Shown piece by piece: positions 20,746 through 29,956 of a stretch of 64,000 nt of DNA. Numbering within the stretch: the first letter of the stretch is position 1; the number at the start of each line of letters is the position of its first letter. Origin of the DNA: Lewinellaceae bacterium (GTDB lineage: Bacteria; Bacteroidota; Bacteroidia; Chitinophagales; Saprospiraceae); assembly GCA_016713985.1 (NCBI GenBank), contig JADJOD010000020.1, forward strand, positions 80,196 to 144,195, given 5' to 3'. Below the pieces are notes generated by a model. It saw only the letters and a program-made list of their open reading frames with translations, made no database searches and was not told where the DNA came from. Both the position numbers and the translations under genes were made by a program.

Positions 20746-21576
20746 ATGAAACACAAGCTGATCTTCCTGCTTCTGCTCGCCAGCCTGACCTACGGCTGCA
20801 TGGAAATGCCGATTACTATTCCATCGGGAACGATTGATCCCGGCACCGGCCCCGACCAACGCAAGGTGCTGGTGGAAGAACTCACAGGCGTTCGCTGCCC
20901 CAACTGCCCGGACGGCACGGCTTCGCTGGTAGCGTTGGGCGATCAACTCGGAGAGAACCTCATCGTTGTATCCATCCATGCGGCGCCCGGTTACGATCAG
21001 CCTTACCCGGAGAGTCAATACGATTTTCGCACCTCCGACGGCAGTATTTTGTCCAATTATATCGGTTTGCCGTCATTTTTTCCAACCGCCGCCATCAACC
21101 GCCGCATCGTGCCTCCCGAAACCGAACCCTATCTTCCCCGCCAGATGTGGGCCGGCATCATCGACGAAGATCTCGGAGAAGACCCCGCGATGAGTATCGA
21201 ACTGGAAAAAAATTACGACGCGATCAGCCGCAAACTCAACCTCACTGTGACGATGACGCCGAGAGCCGCTCTTTCCGGCGAACACCGCCTGACCCTCCTG
21301 ATCACGCAGGACAGCATACAGGACGTCCAGAAAAAAGGATTGGAAAAAATACCGGACTACTATCATCGCCATGTGCTGCGCGACGTCATCACCCAGGCTA
21401 CCGGCGACGTGATCTCCGAGCCGCTGGTTGTTAATAACGCCGTTGAAAAAAAGTACAGCATCACCCTTCCCGTTGAATGGAATGAAAAACATTGCAGCGT
21501 GGTAGCTTTCATACATCATGGCTCTGCGCCCGACAAAGAAGTATTGCAGGCTGTGGAAGTTCACGTGACCGATTAG
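20746..21576 (+). CDS. Omp28-related lipoprotein with CxxC motif
   Basis: 276 residues. The signal ends in a lipobox (LLLASLTYGC), so it is a lipoprotein. VLVEELTGVRCPNCPDGTAS shows the Omp28 start with a thioredoxin-like CPNC site, and SNYIGLPSFFPTAAINR is the following loop with a Pro in the cis-proline position. It is 45 bases after the DUF6029 gene and very likely in the same transcript. A terminator follows at 21627. A redox or structural role at the outer membrane is inferred, not shown. Confidence 0.88.
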   Translation: MKHKLIFLLLLASLTYGCMEMPITIPSGTIDPGTGPDQRKVLVEELTGVRCPNCPDGTASLVALGDQLGENLIVVSIHAAPGYDQPYPESQYDFRTSDGSILSNYIGLPSFFPTAAINRRIVPPETEPYLPRQMWAGIIDEDLGEDPAMSIELEKNYDAISRKLNLTVTMTPRAALSGEHRLTLLITQDSIQDVQKKGLEKIPDYYHRHVLRDVITQATGDVISEPLVVNNAVEKKYSITLPVEWNEKHCSVVAFIHHGSAPDKEVLQAVEVHVTD

Positions 21577-21626
21577 GCCTGTATAAAAATAACGCCAGGC
21601 TCCGGTCTGGCCTGTCATTGACGCTG

Positions 21627-21662
21627 CGGGTTTGTCCGGTTTCCGGGCAAACCCGTATTTTT
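21627..21662 (+). terminator. Rho-independent terminator
   Basis: CGGGTTTG-TCCGG / CCGGG-CAAACCCG stem with a TTT loop, followed by TATTTTT, 50 bases after the Omp28 gene. Confidence 0.85.
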
Positions 21663-21748
21663 AACATCAAAATGTTTTAAAAACAAAAAAACATTTTATT
21701 TAAAACGGTATCTTCCACCCGAACTTTCTACCTTCGCCACTGCCACTT

Positions 21749-24049
21749 ATGTCCAACTATCTCGACGAACTCAACGATGTGCAGCGGGCTGCCGTCACGA
21801 CGACGGAAGGCCCCGTGCTGGTCATCGCAGGCCCCGGCTCCGGAAAAACACGGGTGTTGACTTACCGGATCGCGCACCTGTTGCAGCAAGGCGTGGCTCC
21901 CTGGGAAATACTCACGCTGACCTTTACCAACAAAGCCGCCCGCGAGATGAAAGAGCGCATCGAAAAAGTGGTCGGCGTGCGGGCCCAGCAGCTGTGGGCG
22001 GGCACGTTTCACTCGATTTTTGCCCGCATTTTGCGCGCGGAGGCGACTAAAATCGGCTTTCCCGCCTCTTTTTCCATATACGACACGGACGATACGATGA
22101 GTGTGCTCCGGGCCATCATCAAGGAAATGAGCTTAGACACCAACGTGTACAATGCCTCGGCCATCCGCTCCCGGATATCGCTGGCCAAAAGTAACCTCAT
22201 CAGCCCGAAAGCGTACCGCGAAAATGCCGATATGATGCAGCAGGATCGTGCCGCCAAACGCCCCTATATCGTCGATATTTATGAAAAATACATCGCGCGT
22301 TGCCAACGCTCCGGCGCGATGGATTTTGACGACCTGTTGTTTCAGTTGTACCGCCTTTTTCGCGACAACCCCGAACAAGTGGTGGAAAAATACCAGAAGA
22401 AATTCCGCTACCTGCACGTCGACGAATTTCAGGACACCAACTTTTTGCAATACGCCATCCTGCGCCGGCTGGTAAAATACCCCGGCAGCCCGGAAAACGT
22501 ATTTGTAGTGGGCGACGACGCCCAAAGTATTTACGCTTTTCGCGGCGCCACCATCGACAATATCCTCGATTTTGAAAAGGATTACCCCCAGCTTAAAACC
22601 TTCAAACTCGAACAAAACTACCGGAGTACCCACCACATCGTTTCTGCCGCCAATGAAGTTATCTCCTTCAACCGCAGGCAGTTGAACAAAACGATCTGGA
22701 CTGATAAAGAGGATCGGCACAAGATCAAACTCCTGCGCTGCGTGACCGACGACGAAGAAGGGCGCCGGGTAGCCGACCTGATCCTCGAGCAAAAACACCG
22801 CTACCACCTGCCCAACAACGATATTGCGATCCTCTACCGCACCAATGCGCAAAGCCGCAAATTCGAGGAACACCTGCGCCGGCTCAACCTGCCTTACCGG
22901 GTGTTCGGAGGCACTTCCTTTTACCAGCGCAAGGAAGTAAAGGACTTTGTCGCTTACCTGCGGCTGGCCGTCAACCCGCTCGACGAAGAAGCCCTGCGCC
23001 GGGTGATCAATTACCCGACCCGCGGCATCAGCGACGCTACGGTGGACAAACTCAGCGCCTTAGCCGGCGGCTCCAACACCACCATGTGGGAAGCCATGCC
23101 CGACCCGCGTCTTGAAGTGACCGACCGCGCCCGCAAATCGCTGGCCCAGTTTCGCCACCTCGTGTCGGACTGGCAAAAACGCGCCACGTCTGAACCCGCA
23201 TCTCGGCTGGCGGCCGAAATTCTGCGCAAATCGGGGCTGTTCGATGCCCTCAAAAGTGATACCAGCCCCGAAGGTATCAGCCGCCTCGAAAACGTAAACG
23301 CCGTGCTGGATGCCGTTTCCGAATTTGCTGATAATCAGCTGGAAACAACTGCCAGCGATGCCGACCGCTCCCTTGCCGCTTACCTGCAAACCATCACCCT
23401 GCTCACCGATGCGGATGAAAAGGGCGACCTAAATGACCATATCACGCTGATGAGCGTGCACTCCGCCAAAGGGCTGGAGTACAAAAGTATTTTTGTCACC
23501 GGCCTGGAAGAAAACCTTTTTCCTTCCTTTATGTCCATGGAAGACCCCAACGGCCTGGACGAGGAGCGCCGCCTGTTTTACGTGGCCATCACGCGGGCAA
23601 AAGAATTTCTGACCATCAGTTATGCGCAAAACCGCTATCGTTTCGGCAATATGCGCACCAGCGAACCCTCGCGTTTTCTGGACGAGATCGGCGGGCAGCA
23701 TTACGAACTGCTCGGCGGCATCGGATCGGGGCGCGGCCCCGCCGCCCAACAGCAACAGGCAAACGTGCCGTCCCGTGCCAGCGTCAGTGGCAATTTTACC
23801 AACCCGCGTGTACGCGCCATCACCAAACCGGCCACTCCGCTGCCTGTTCCCGAGGGATTCAAAGTTTCACCCGTTGAAGATATCGTGCCGGGGGTGACGG
23901 TGTTGCACCTCAAATTCGGCGAAGGCCAGGTAACCTCCGTGGAAGGCCCGAAAGACAATAAGGTCGCTGCAATCCGGTTTAAAAACGACGAAATGCCGGA
24001 GCGCAGGATCGTGTTGAAGTTTGCCAAATTGCAGGTGATGAATTTGTAG
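21749..24049 (+). CDS. pcrA: ATP-dependent 3'-5' DNA helicase, PcrA/UvrD type
   Basis: 766 residues of superfamily 1A helicase, acting in excision repair and replication-fork clearing. All motifs are present: AGPGSGKTRVLTYRIAHL (Walker A), LTFTNKAAREMKERI, VDEFQDTNFLQY (Walker B), GDDAQSIYAFRGA, EQNYRST, LMSVHSAKGLEYKSIFVTG and VAITRAKEFLTISYA. The C-terminal end LHLKFGEGQVTSVEG to LKFAKLQVMNL is the Tudor-like domain found in PcrA. TACCTTCG at 21729-21736 may be part of its promoter. Confidence 0.95.
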   Translation: MSNYLDELNDVQRAAVTTTEGPVLVIAGPGSGKTRVLTYRIAHLLQQGVAPWEILTLTFTNKAAREMKERIEKVVGVRAQQLWAGTFHSIFARILRAEATKIGFPASFSIYDTDDTMSVLRAIIKEMSLDTNVYNASAIRSRISLAKSNLISPKAYRENADMMQQDRAAKRPYIVDIYEKYIARCQRSGAMDFDDLLFQLYRLFRDNPEQVVEKYQKKFRYLHVDEFQDTNFLQYAILRRLVKYPGSPENVFVVGDDAQSIYAFRGATIDNILDFEKDYPQLKTFKLEQNYRSTHHIVSAANEVISFNRRQLNKTIWTDKEDRHKIKLLRCVTDDEEGRRVADLILEQKHRYHLPNNDIAILYRTNAQSRKFEEHLRRLNLPYRVFGGTSFYQRKEVKDFVAYLRLAVNPLDEEALRRVINYPTRGISDATVDKLSALAGGSNTTMWEAMPDPRLEVTDRARKSLAQFRHLVSDWQKRATSEPASRLAAEILRKSGLFDALKSDTSPEGISRLENVNAVLDAVSEFADNQLETTASDADRSLAAYLQTITLLTDADEKGDLNDHITLMSVHSAKGLEYKSIFVTGLEENLFPSFMSMEDPNGLDEERRLFYVAITRAKEFLTISYAQNRYRFGNMRTSEPSRFLDEIGGQHYELLGGIGSGRGPAAQQQQANVPSRASVSGNFTNPRVRAITKPATPLPVPEGFKVSPVEDIVPGVTVLHLKFGEGQVTSVEGPKDNKVAAIRFKNDEMPERRIVLKFAKLQVMNL

Positions 24050-24061
24050 GCGAACCCCCGC

Positions 24062-24163
<102 letters not shown>

Positions 24164-24178
24164 CCATAAAAATTATAC

Positions 24179-26449
24179 ATGATGCGCCTGTTTTTATTGT
24201 TTTTTCTGCTCGCAACATCATTTGCCCTTTCCGCCCAAATCCCCGAAATCACCCTCTCCAAAGGGCTGACAATCAGTCAGTCATGCGTGGTTAAAGCGGA
24301 CAAATACAACCTCACAGGCGATACAAGCGACCTGTTCCCGGCGCCCGGCGATCCGGCTTCCGCAAAACCGGCGCTCCTGGTTTCCGGGGAGAACATCACG
24401 GTCGATTTTCAGTATTCCGAACTGCTCGGCTCGCCCGACAAATTTTTCCCAAACGGGTTTTACGGCCTGGCGATCCGGGTGACCGGCAAAAATATCACAC
24501 TCCGGAATGTTCGTATCCGGGGGTATAAAGTCGCCCTGCTGGCTGAAAATGTGGACGGACTTTCCCTTGAAAATTGCGATGTTTCCTACAATTACCGGCC
24601 AAAATTGTATTCGGGACGAGAACACGAATGTTTTTCCGACTGGCTGAGTTATCACCACAACGACCGGGATGAATGGCTGCGATACGGCGCGGGGATTTAC
24701 CTCAAAAACTGCCGTTTTGCCACCGTCAGGGGCTGCCGCGCTACGGGCAACCAGAACGGGCTGCTGATGTCCGGCTGCACCCGGGCGCTGGTTTACAACA
24801 ACTTTTTTCACTACAACTCCGGCCTTGGCATCGGCTTGTACCGGAGCAGTTTTAACCGTATCATGCACAACCGCTTAGAGTGGAACGTGCGCGGTTATTC
24901 GCACGAATTTTATGAACGCGGGCAGGATTCGGCCGGCATCCTGGTATACGAGCAAAGCAACGGCAACCTCATTGCCTTCAACTCCGCCTCGCATTCCGGC
25001 GACGGCTTGTTCCTCTGGGCCGGCCAAACGACGATGGTTACCGGCGAAGGAGGCTGCAACGACAACCTGATCTACGGCAACGACTTCAGTTATGCGGCAA
25101 CCAACGGTATAGAAGCCACGTTTTCCCGCAACCGGATACAGGGCAATTATATGGCCGATTGTACCTACGGCATCTGGGCCGGCTACAGCTACGGGTCGCT
25201 GATCTTCGCCAATATGATGGTTGGCTGCCGCACCGCGATCGCCATCGAACACGGCCAGAACGATACCATTCTTCAAAATATATTTGTCAACGATACGGCG
25301 GGTATCCAGCTCTGGGCGCGGGCCAATCAACCGCAGGACTGGGGCTACGCCCAAAAACGCGACGTGCGCAGCCGCGATATCGTGATCGACCGGAATGTAT
25401 TTATGGGTGTGCGCAAACCCTTGAAAATCAGCGCGTCGAAGAATGTTTACATCAACGGCGAAAATCTGTTCACCAACTTTGAAACCCTGCTCGAAACCCG
25501 GCAGCCCAATGAAGCTTTGAAATTTTGGCGCAACGACGTTTATGGAAACGAGCAGGCGCTTGCGCAGGTCTGGAAACACCCGGAACTGGCCCCTTCAAAA
25601 AGCCTGAATTCTTCCCATACCGGCGACCCGGAAAATGCCTACGCGCCGCTGAACGTGCCGGAAGGCGCCCTCGACGAACCCGACAGCCTGCCGGACGGCA
25701 TGCTGGCCGCCCTGCCGGCAGGTTTTCCAAGAGGCCGCCAGTTTATTGTTATCGACGAATGGGGGCCTTTTGACTTCCGGCGCCCCATTGCCGTGCTGGA
25801 CACCGTGGCCGGGAATAAATACGCCATCGCACTGATCGGCCCCTCGGGCGACTGGAAACTGAACAAAATGCGCGGCGTGCGCACCGTAAACGCCGTCACG
25901 GGCACCGTGCCCGCACAAATCATCGTGGAACGCAACGCGGATGCCGAACATATCCGCCTGGAATTCGAATATACCAGCCCCCAGTCGATCGCCACACAAT
26001 TTGGGGAAGTGATCCCGGCAGGGGAAGTATATACCTTTGTTTTTCAACGTTTTGAGAAAAAATTAAACTGGAAGGTGCAGTTTTTTAATACCACGGACAG
26101 TATCCCGGACCGCCGTGTTTTTTCAAAAAAACCGGATGCGGAACAACAAACCGATGACCTGTGGTTCGCCTGGTGGGGCAGCCCGGCCGAAGGAATTGGT
26201 GAAGACCGCTTTGCCACCCGGAGCACGGCTGAATTTGACATCGCTCCCAACCAGTACGTGATCCAGCTTACCGCCGACGACGGAGCCCGCCTTTTCTTAG
26301 ACGGGAAACCCCTGCTCGACCGCTGGGCGGTGCAGGAGCCGGCAACATACGAGATCGCGGTAAGCCTCGGCGGCCATCACCGCATCGAGATCGAACACTT
26401 TGAAAACGGCGGATTTGCCACGCTGGAATGTAAGATCAGGCCGAAGTGA
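24179..26449 (+). CDS. Secreted right-handed parallel beta-helix protein with PA14-like C-terminus
   Basis: 756 residues. The signal peptide is MMRLFLLFFLLATSFALSAQ. Residues about 60-480 are NosD/pectate-lyase-type beta-helix coils (NITLRNVRIRGYKVALLAEN, GNQNGLLMSGCTRALVYNNF, YGIWAGYSYGSLIFANMMVG). The last 130 residues resemble a PA14 domain (FIVIDEWGPFDF precedes it; QLTADDGARLFLDGKPLLD and GHHRIEIEHFENGGFATLE are typical), a sugar-binding fold. There is no T9SS domain, so it may remain periplasmic or use another route. A polysaccharide-modifying or glycan-binding role is inferred. A large heptamer array starts seven bases after the stop. Confidence 0.8.
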   Translation: MMRLFLLFFLLATSFALSAQIPEITLSKGLTISQSCVVKADKYNLTGDTSDLFPAPGDPASAKPALLVSGENITVDFQYSELLGSPDKFFPNGFYGLAIRVTGKNITLRNVRIRGYKVALLAENVDGLSLENCDVSYNYRPKLYSGREHECFSDWLSYHHNDRDEWLRYGAGIYLKNCRFATVRGCRATGNQNGLLMSGCTRALVYNNFFHYNSGLGIGLYRSSFNRIMHNRLEWNVRGYSHEFYERGQDSAGILVYEQSNGNLIAFNSASHSGDGLFLWAGQTTMVTGEGGCNDNLIYGNDFSYAATNGIEATFSRNRIQGNYMADCTYGIWAGYSYGSLIFANMMVGCRTAIAIEHGQNDTILQNIFVNDTAGIQLWARANQPQDWGYAQKRDVRSRDIVIDRNVFMGVRKPLKISASKNVYINGENLFTNFETLLETRQPNEALKFWRNDVYGNEQALAQVWKHPELAPSKSLNSSHTGDPENAYAPLNVPEGALDEPDSLPDGMLAALPAGFPRGRQFIVIDEWGPFDFRRPIAVLDTVAGNKYAIALIGPSGDWKLNKMRGVRTVNAVTGTVPAQIIVERNADAEHIRLEFEYTSPQSIATQFGEVIPAGEVYTFVFQRFEKKLNWKVQFFNTTDSIPDRRVFSKKPDAEQQTDDLWFAWWGSPAEGIGEDRFATRSTAEFDIAPNQYVIQLTADDGARLFLDGKPLLDRWAVQEPATYEIAVSLGGHHRIEIEHFENGGFATLECKIRPK

Positions 26450-26455
26450 GTTGAA

Positions 26456-26713
26456 AGTCGTGAGTCATGAGTCGTGAGTCGTAAGCAGCGGCTCACGTCT
26501 TACGACTCACGACTCACGACTCACGACTCACAACTCACGACTCACAACTCACAACTCACAACTCACGACTCACGACTCACAACTCACGACTCACGACTCA
26601 CAACTCACGACTCACGACTCACGACTCACGACTCATGACGACTCACGACTCACAACTCACGACTCACGACTCACGACTCACGACTCACGACTCACGACTT
26701 CCGACTCACGACT
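26456..26713. repeat. 258-bp CACGACT heptamer array with fold-back start
   Basis: From 26499 the sequence is about 30 units of a heptamer, mostly CACGACT with CACAACT variants. A frame slip occurs near 26636 (ACTCATGACG) and a variant near 26700. The first 30 bases (26456-26485) are the same heptamer in reverse orientation and pair with 26499-26528 with a single mismatch, leaving a 13-base loop. There is no spacer structure, so it is not CRISPR. It fills the gap between the beta-helix gene and the glycosyltransferase gene. Confidence 0.92.
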
Positions 26714-26762
26714 ATTAAAAGCAATCCTTACTTTTGCCCGCCGGTAATGGCGAACCCGCATT

Positions 26763-27479
26763 TTGCAAACACCACCGATCCGTCTGAATGTTATCGTACC
26801 CTGTTACAACCCGCCGGAGGGTTGGGCGGAAGCATTGGCCGGGCGATTTGAACAATTTCGGAGTGGCGTTGCCGGCTGGGTGGCCCATACGGGGCTGATC
26901 GTGGTGAACGATGGCTCCTCTGCTGAGGCTACTGAATTGAACTTCAAACGTTTATCGCAATTGATACCGGAAGTAAAAGTGGTTTCCTATACCTCGAACC
27001 GCGGCAAAGGTTATGCGTTGCGGCAAGGTGTCGCAGCCTCCGACGCGGATTTTCACGTAGTCACCGATGCGGATTTTCCTTATACCATAGACAGTATGCG
27101 GCGTGTGGCGGAAGTATTGTACGAACAGGGCGGCATTGCTGCGGGCAACCGCGATACCGCTTATTATGACCGGGTGCCTTTGTTCCGGCGCTGGTTGTCG
27201 AAAGGTTTGCGCTGGTTGTTGCGCAACGTTTTGCGCCAGCCGGTGGGTGATTCGCAGTGTGGTTTAAAAGCATTCGACAACGCGGGCAAAGGTGTTTTTC
27301 TCGAAACGACGATCGACCGTTTTTTATTCGACCTGGAATTTCTGATGCTGGCAAACGGCCGCGTGCCGGTAGCGCCCGTTCCGGTGGAACTGCGCGACGG
27401 CGTCACCTTCAGCAAGGTCGGCTGGAAAATATTAGCCACGGAAGGACGCAATTTTTTGTGGCTGTTGCTGCGGCGTTGA
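26763..27479 (+). CDS. Family 2 glycosyltransferase
   Basis: About 238 residues of a GT-A fold enzyme. LNVIVPCYNPPEGWAE is the start of the nucleotide-sugar site, LIVVNDGSS the next strand, and VVTDADFPY holds the DxD metal site. GDSQCGLKAF and RFLFDLEFL are typical of dolichyl/undecaprenyl-phosphate mannosyltransferase-like GT2s. No ATG is available in frame: the only starts are TTG at 26763 or ATT at 26760. An ATG at 26747 is in another frame, so a small indel near the start is possible. A TTG start is used here. The next gene, 42 bases on, is a membrane protein of possible GT-C type. Confidence 0.85.
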   Translation: MQTPPIRLNVIVPCYNPPEGWAEALAGRFEQFRSGVAGWVAHTGLIVVNDGSSAEATELNFKRLSQLIPEVKVVSYTSNRGKGYALRQGVAASDADFHVVTDADFPYTIDSMRRVAEVLYEQGGIAAGNRDTAYYDRVPLFRRWLSKGLRWLLRNVLRQPVGDSQCGLKAFDNAGKGVFLETTIDRFLFDLEFLMLANGRVPVAPVPVELRDGVTFSKVGWKILATEGRNFLWLLLRR

Positions 27480-27521
27480 GCAGTCTGTCGCGGCGCCCGG
27501 CAACGACCAAAATTTTGAACC

Positions 27522-29297
27522 ATGAAAGGAGTTGAACAAATAGAACACACGATTCACAACCTGCGGTCGCCCAAACGATCGCATACGTTCTGGGGACTGC
27601 TGGCCCTGCTGGCCGTGGCTTTCCTGCTGTTGTGGGCGAAACACGACACCTGGCTGCCGGCCCCGAACGATTTTATGTTCAGCGAATCGCCCGACGGGTT
27701 CAAAAACTACATGACGTCGACCTGGCACGTTCGTTACGACAGCAGTTACACGCACTATGGCGGCATGGGTTATCCGTATGGCGAACACGTGTTATTTACA
27801 GATAATCAGCCGGTTATCAGTGCCGGCATGCAGTGGTGGAGCAAAAACGTGTCGGACCTGACCGGCCGCACGGTGGGCCTCATCAACATCATTCAACTTT
27901 TTTCAATGTTGTTTGGCGCCGGGGTGATCTTTCTGCTGCTGCGCAAATTGCACCTTCCGGTATGGTACGCGGGTTTGGCCGCGCTGGCCATTTTGTTTAT
28001 GTCGCCGCAAAACATCCGCTTCGAGGCGCATTTCGGGTTGTCGCATACCTGGGTTTTTCCCCTGCTGCTGCTCTTGTTGTGCCGGTATGAAGAATTGTAC
28101 AGCCGGCGGTACCTGAGTTTGCAAATCGGCTTTTTGGTGTGGTTCGCGGCGCAACTGCATTTTTACTATTTCGGCCTTTCCGCCCTGTTTTTGGGGCTTT
28201 ACACCTTCATTCAACTGCTGACCGACCCGTCGTGGCGCAACGTTCGGGTGCGGATCAGCCACTTAGTCGTGATGGTTTTGCTGCCTTTTGTGCTGCTCAA
28301 CATCTGGATACACTGGTCCGATTACGTCACCGACCGCCCGGCCAATCCCTGGGGATTTACCACGTACATCGGTTATTGGGAAGGCATTTTGCTGCCCTAC
28401 GAGTCCTTTCCCCTGTACCAGTGGATCGACGACAATATTATCAAAATCCGCCGCGTGGATGCCGAAACACAGGCTTATGTCGGTCTGGCCGGCACGGCTT
28501 TTACCGTTTGGCTGCTGTTTTTCCGCCGCCTGCGGCCGTTTGAAAAAGAATGGGACGAGGCCGCCTACCACCGCGTACACAAAAACTACCTCCGGGGTAT
28601 TTTCCTGACCGCGCTGATCCTGCTCATATTTTCCTGCGGCTTTCCTTTTGCCATTAAAAGTATGGAATGGATGGTCAATTATTTTGGTCCCCTGCGGCAA
28701 TTCCGGGGCCTGGGGCGTTTCACCTGGTCCTATTTTTATGTGATCAACGTGCTGTTATTCTATGTGTTATGGAACAGGAGTGTTCGGTTTAAAGGATTTG
28801 ACTCGGGGAAAAACGTGTGGTTTCGCTGGGTCATCGCCCTGGCGCCGCTGGCCTTGCTGAGTTACGAGGCGTTTACTTTTCAAAAAATCAGGAAACTGAA
28901 CCTCAGCCCGAACCTCGCTCAACGCAGCGCCGCCGCCCCGTCACCCGAACACTGGCTGAACAAGGTGGATTTTTCCCGCTTTCAGGCGCTGATGCCGCTG
29001 CCGTATTACCACGTCGGTTCCGAAAACATCTGGCTCGACATCGACGGGCAGCATTTCCGCCGGATGCAAACCACCGCGGTACAAACCGGTGTGCCGGACA
29101 TGGGTGTTTTTATGAGCCGGACCTCTATCGGGCACATGGTCAAATCCGTCCAGTTTTCGCTGACGCCCTGCGAACCGCCCAAACTGCTCGAAGACCTGCC
29201 CGACAACCGCCCGATCGCCCTGATGATCAATGCCTCCCGCTGGGATGAAGTGAAACAAAAATACCGGCACCTCGTGGAAAAAGCCGAACTGGTGTAA
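27522..29297 (+). CDS. Multi-pass membrane protein, possibly GT-C-type glycosyltransferase (N-terminal part)
   Basis: 591 residues. The topology is N-terminal helix, a large loop with acidic residues (FMFSESPDGFKNYMTSTWHV), then about ten helices (FGAGVIFLLLRKL, AALAILFMSPQNI, WVFPLLLLLLCRY and others) and a soluble C-terminal part. The layout of an acidic first loop plus many helices resembles GT-C enzymes or YfhO-like proteins, but I cannot assign a family. It follows a GT2 gene, consistent with lipid-linked sugar use. The reading frame continues in phase into the next piece: a TAA at 29295 is the only break. Confidence 0.7.
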   Translation: MKGVEQIEHTIHNLRSPKRSHTFWGLLALLAVAFLLLWAKHDTWLPAPNDFMFSESPDGFKNYMTSTWHVRYDSSYTHYGGMGYPYGEHVLFTDNQPVISAGMQWWSKNVSDLTGRTVGLINIIQLFSMLFGAGVIFLLLRKLHLPVWYAGLAALAILFMSPQNIRFEAHFGLSHTWVFPLLLLLLCRYEELYSRRYLSLQIGFLVWFAAQLHFYYFGLSALFLGLYTFIQLLTDPSWRNVRVRISHLVVMVLLPFVLLNIWIHWSDYVTDRPANPWGFTTYIGYWEGILLPYESFPLYQWIDDNIIKIRRVDAETQAYVGLAGTAFTVWLLFFRRLRPFEKEWDEAAYHRVHKNYLRGIFLTALILLIFSCGFPFAIKSMEWMVNYFGPLRQFRGLGRFTWSYFYVINVLLFYVLWNRSVRFKGFDSGKNVWFRWVIALAPLALLSYEAFTFQKIRKLNLSPNLAQRSAAAPSPEHWLNKVDFSRFQALMPLPYYHVGSENIWLDIDGQHFRRMQTTAVQTGVPDMGVFMSRTSIGHMVKSVQFSLTPCEPPKLLEDLPDNRPIALMINASRWDEVKQKYRHLVEKAELV

Positions 29298-29309
29298 GAA
29301 AACCCGGAA

Positions 29310-29918
29310 ATGAAGATCATGTCGCTGGTGCCCGACAGTCTTCGGATATTTTCACGCCGGCAGGCACTCGCCGTATCGGAAGAAATGGACCGGCAAGCCG
29401 TGTTTCTAGCGGGAAAAAATTGGCGCAGCAACCGCGACACCGGATGGATGGCCCATATTTCCTACGATTCGCTGACCACGTCGGAACATATTTATAAAGG
29501 AACCGGCGCTTTGCAAACCAATATCGGCGATACAACCTGGGTCTGGAAAAGCAGGATTCCCAAAGGAGAATACGCCCTGAGCATGTGGATCTACGTGAAG
29601 CAGGACATGGGTATGACGGATGAAGTAAAAATCGTGCAAAACAGCCGGAGCGATGGGCATGAGGTCAATTTTAAACACGAAGGACTGCGTTTTTACCTGC
29701 AAACCATCGTGGATGGCTGGGCTTTGTTCGATCTGGCCTTCACCGTATACGATGATGACTCGGATACGCGTATTTTTCTGCAAAAAAGGGCCGTGGACGA
29801 ACCTTTTTTCCTCGACGAGGTGCTGATAAAACGTATCGACGCCAGCCTTTACCGGCGGGAACCTGGCTGGGTGGCGCGCAACAATTTCTGGTACAAACTT
29901 CCAGACGGGTTGAGGTAA
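29310..29918 (+). CDS. C-terminal part of the preceding membrane protein, separated by one TAA
   Basis: 202 residues, beta-rich and soluble (GALQTNIGDTTWVWKSRIPK, YALSMWIYVKQDMGMTDEV, DEPFFLDEVLIKRIDASLYR), like an extracytoplasmic jelly-roll domain. It lacks a signal peptide. It is in the same frame as 27522-29297, with only TAA GAA AAC CCG GAA between them. Reading TAT for TAA gives a smooth VYENPEMKIMSLVPDSL. I therefore think both pieces are one protein of about 798 residues, broken by a nonsense change or a base error. Confidence 0.7.
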   Translation: MKIMSLVPDSLRIFSRRQALAVSEEMDRQAVFLAGKNWRSNRDTGWMAHISYDSLTTSEHIYKGTGALQTNIGDTTWVWKSRIPKGEYALSMWIYVKQDMGMTDEVKIVQNSRSDGHEVNFKHEGLRFYLQTIVDGWALFDLAFTVYDDDSDTRIFLQKRAVDEPFFLDEVLIKRIDASLYRREPGWVARNNFWYKLPDGLR

Positions 29919-29956
29919 ACGCCACACCCGTTCAACCGTAAAGTGCACGACCGACC

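Noticed and set aside
26456..26713. Possible CRISPR array
   Set aside because: The repeat is seven bases with no spacers and no cas genes; it is a simple heptamer array.
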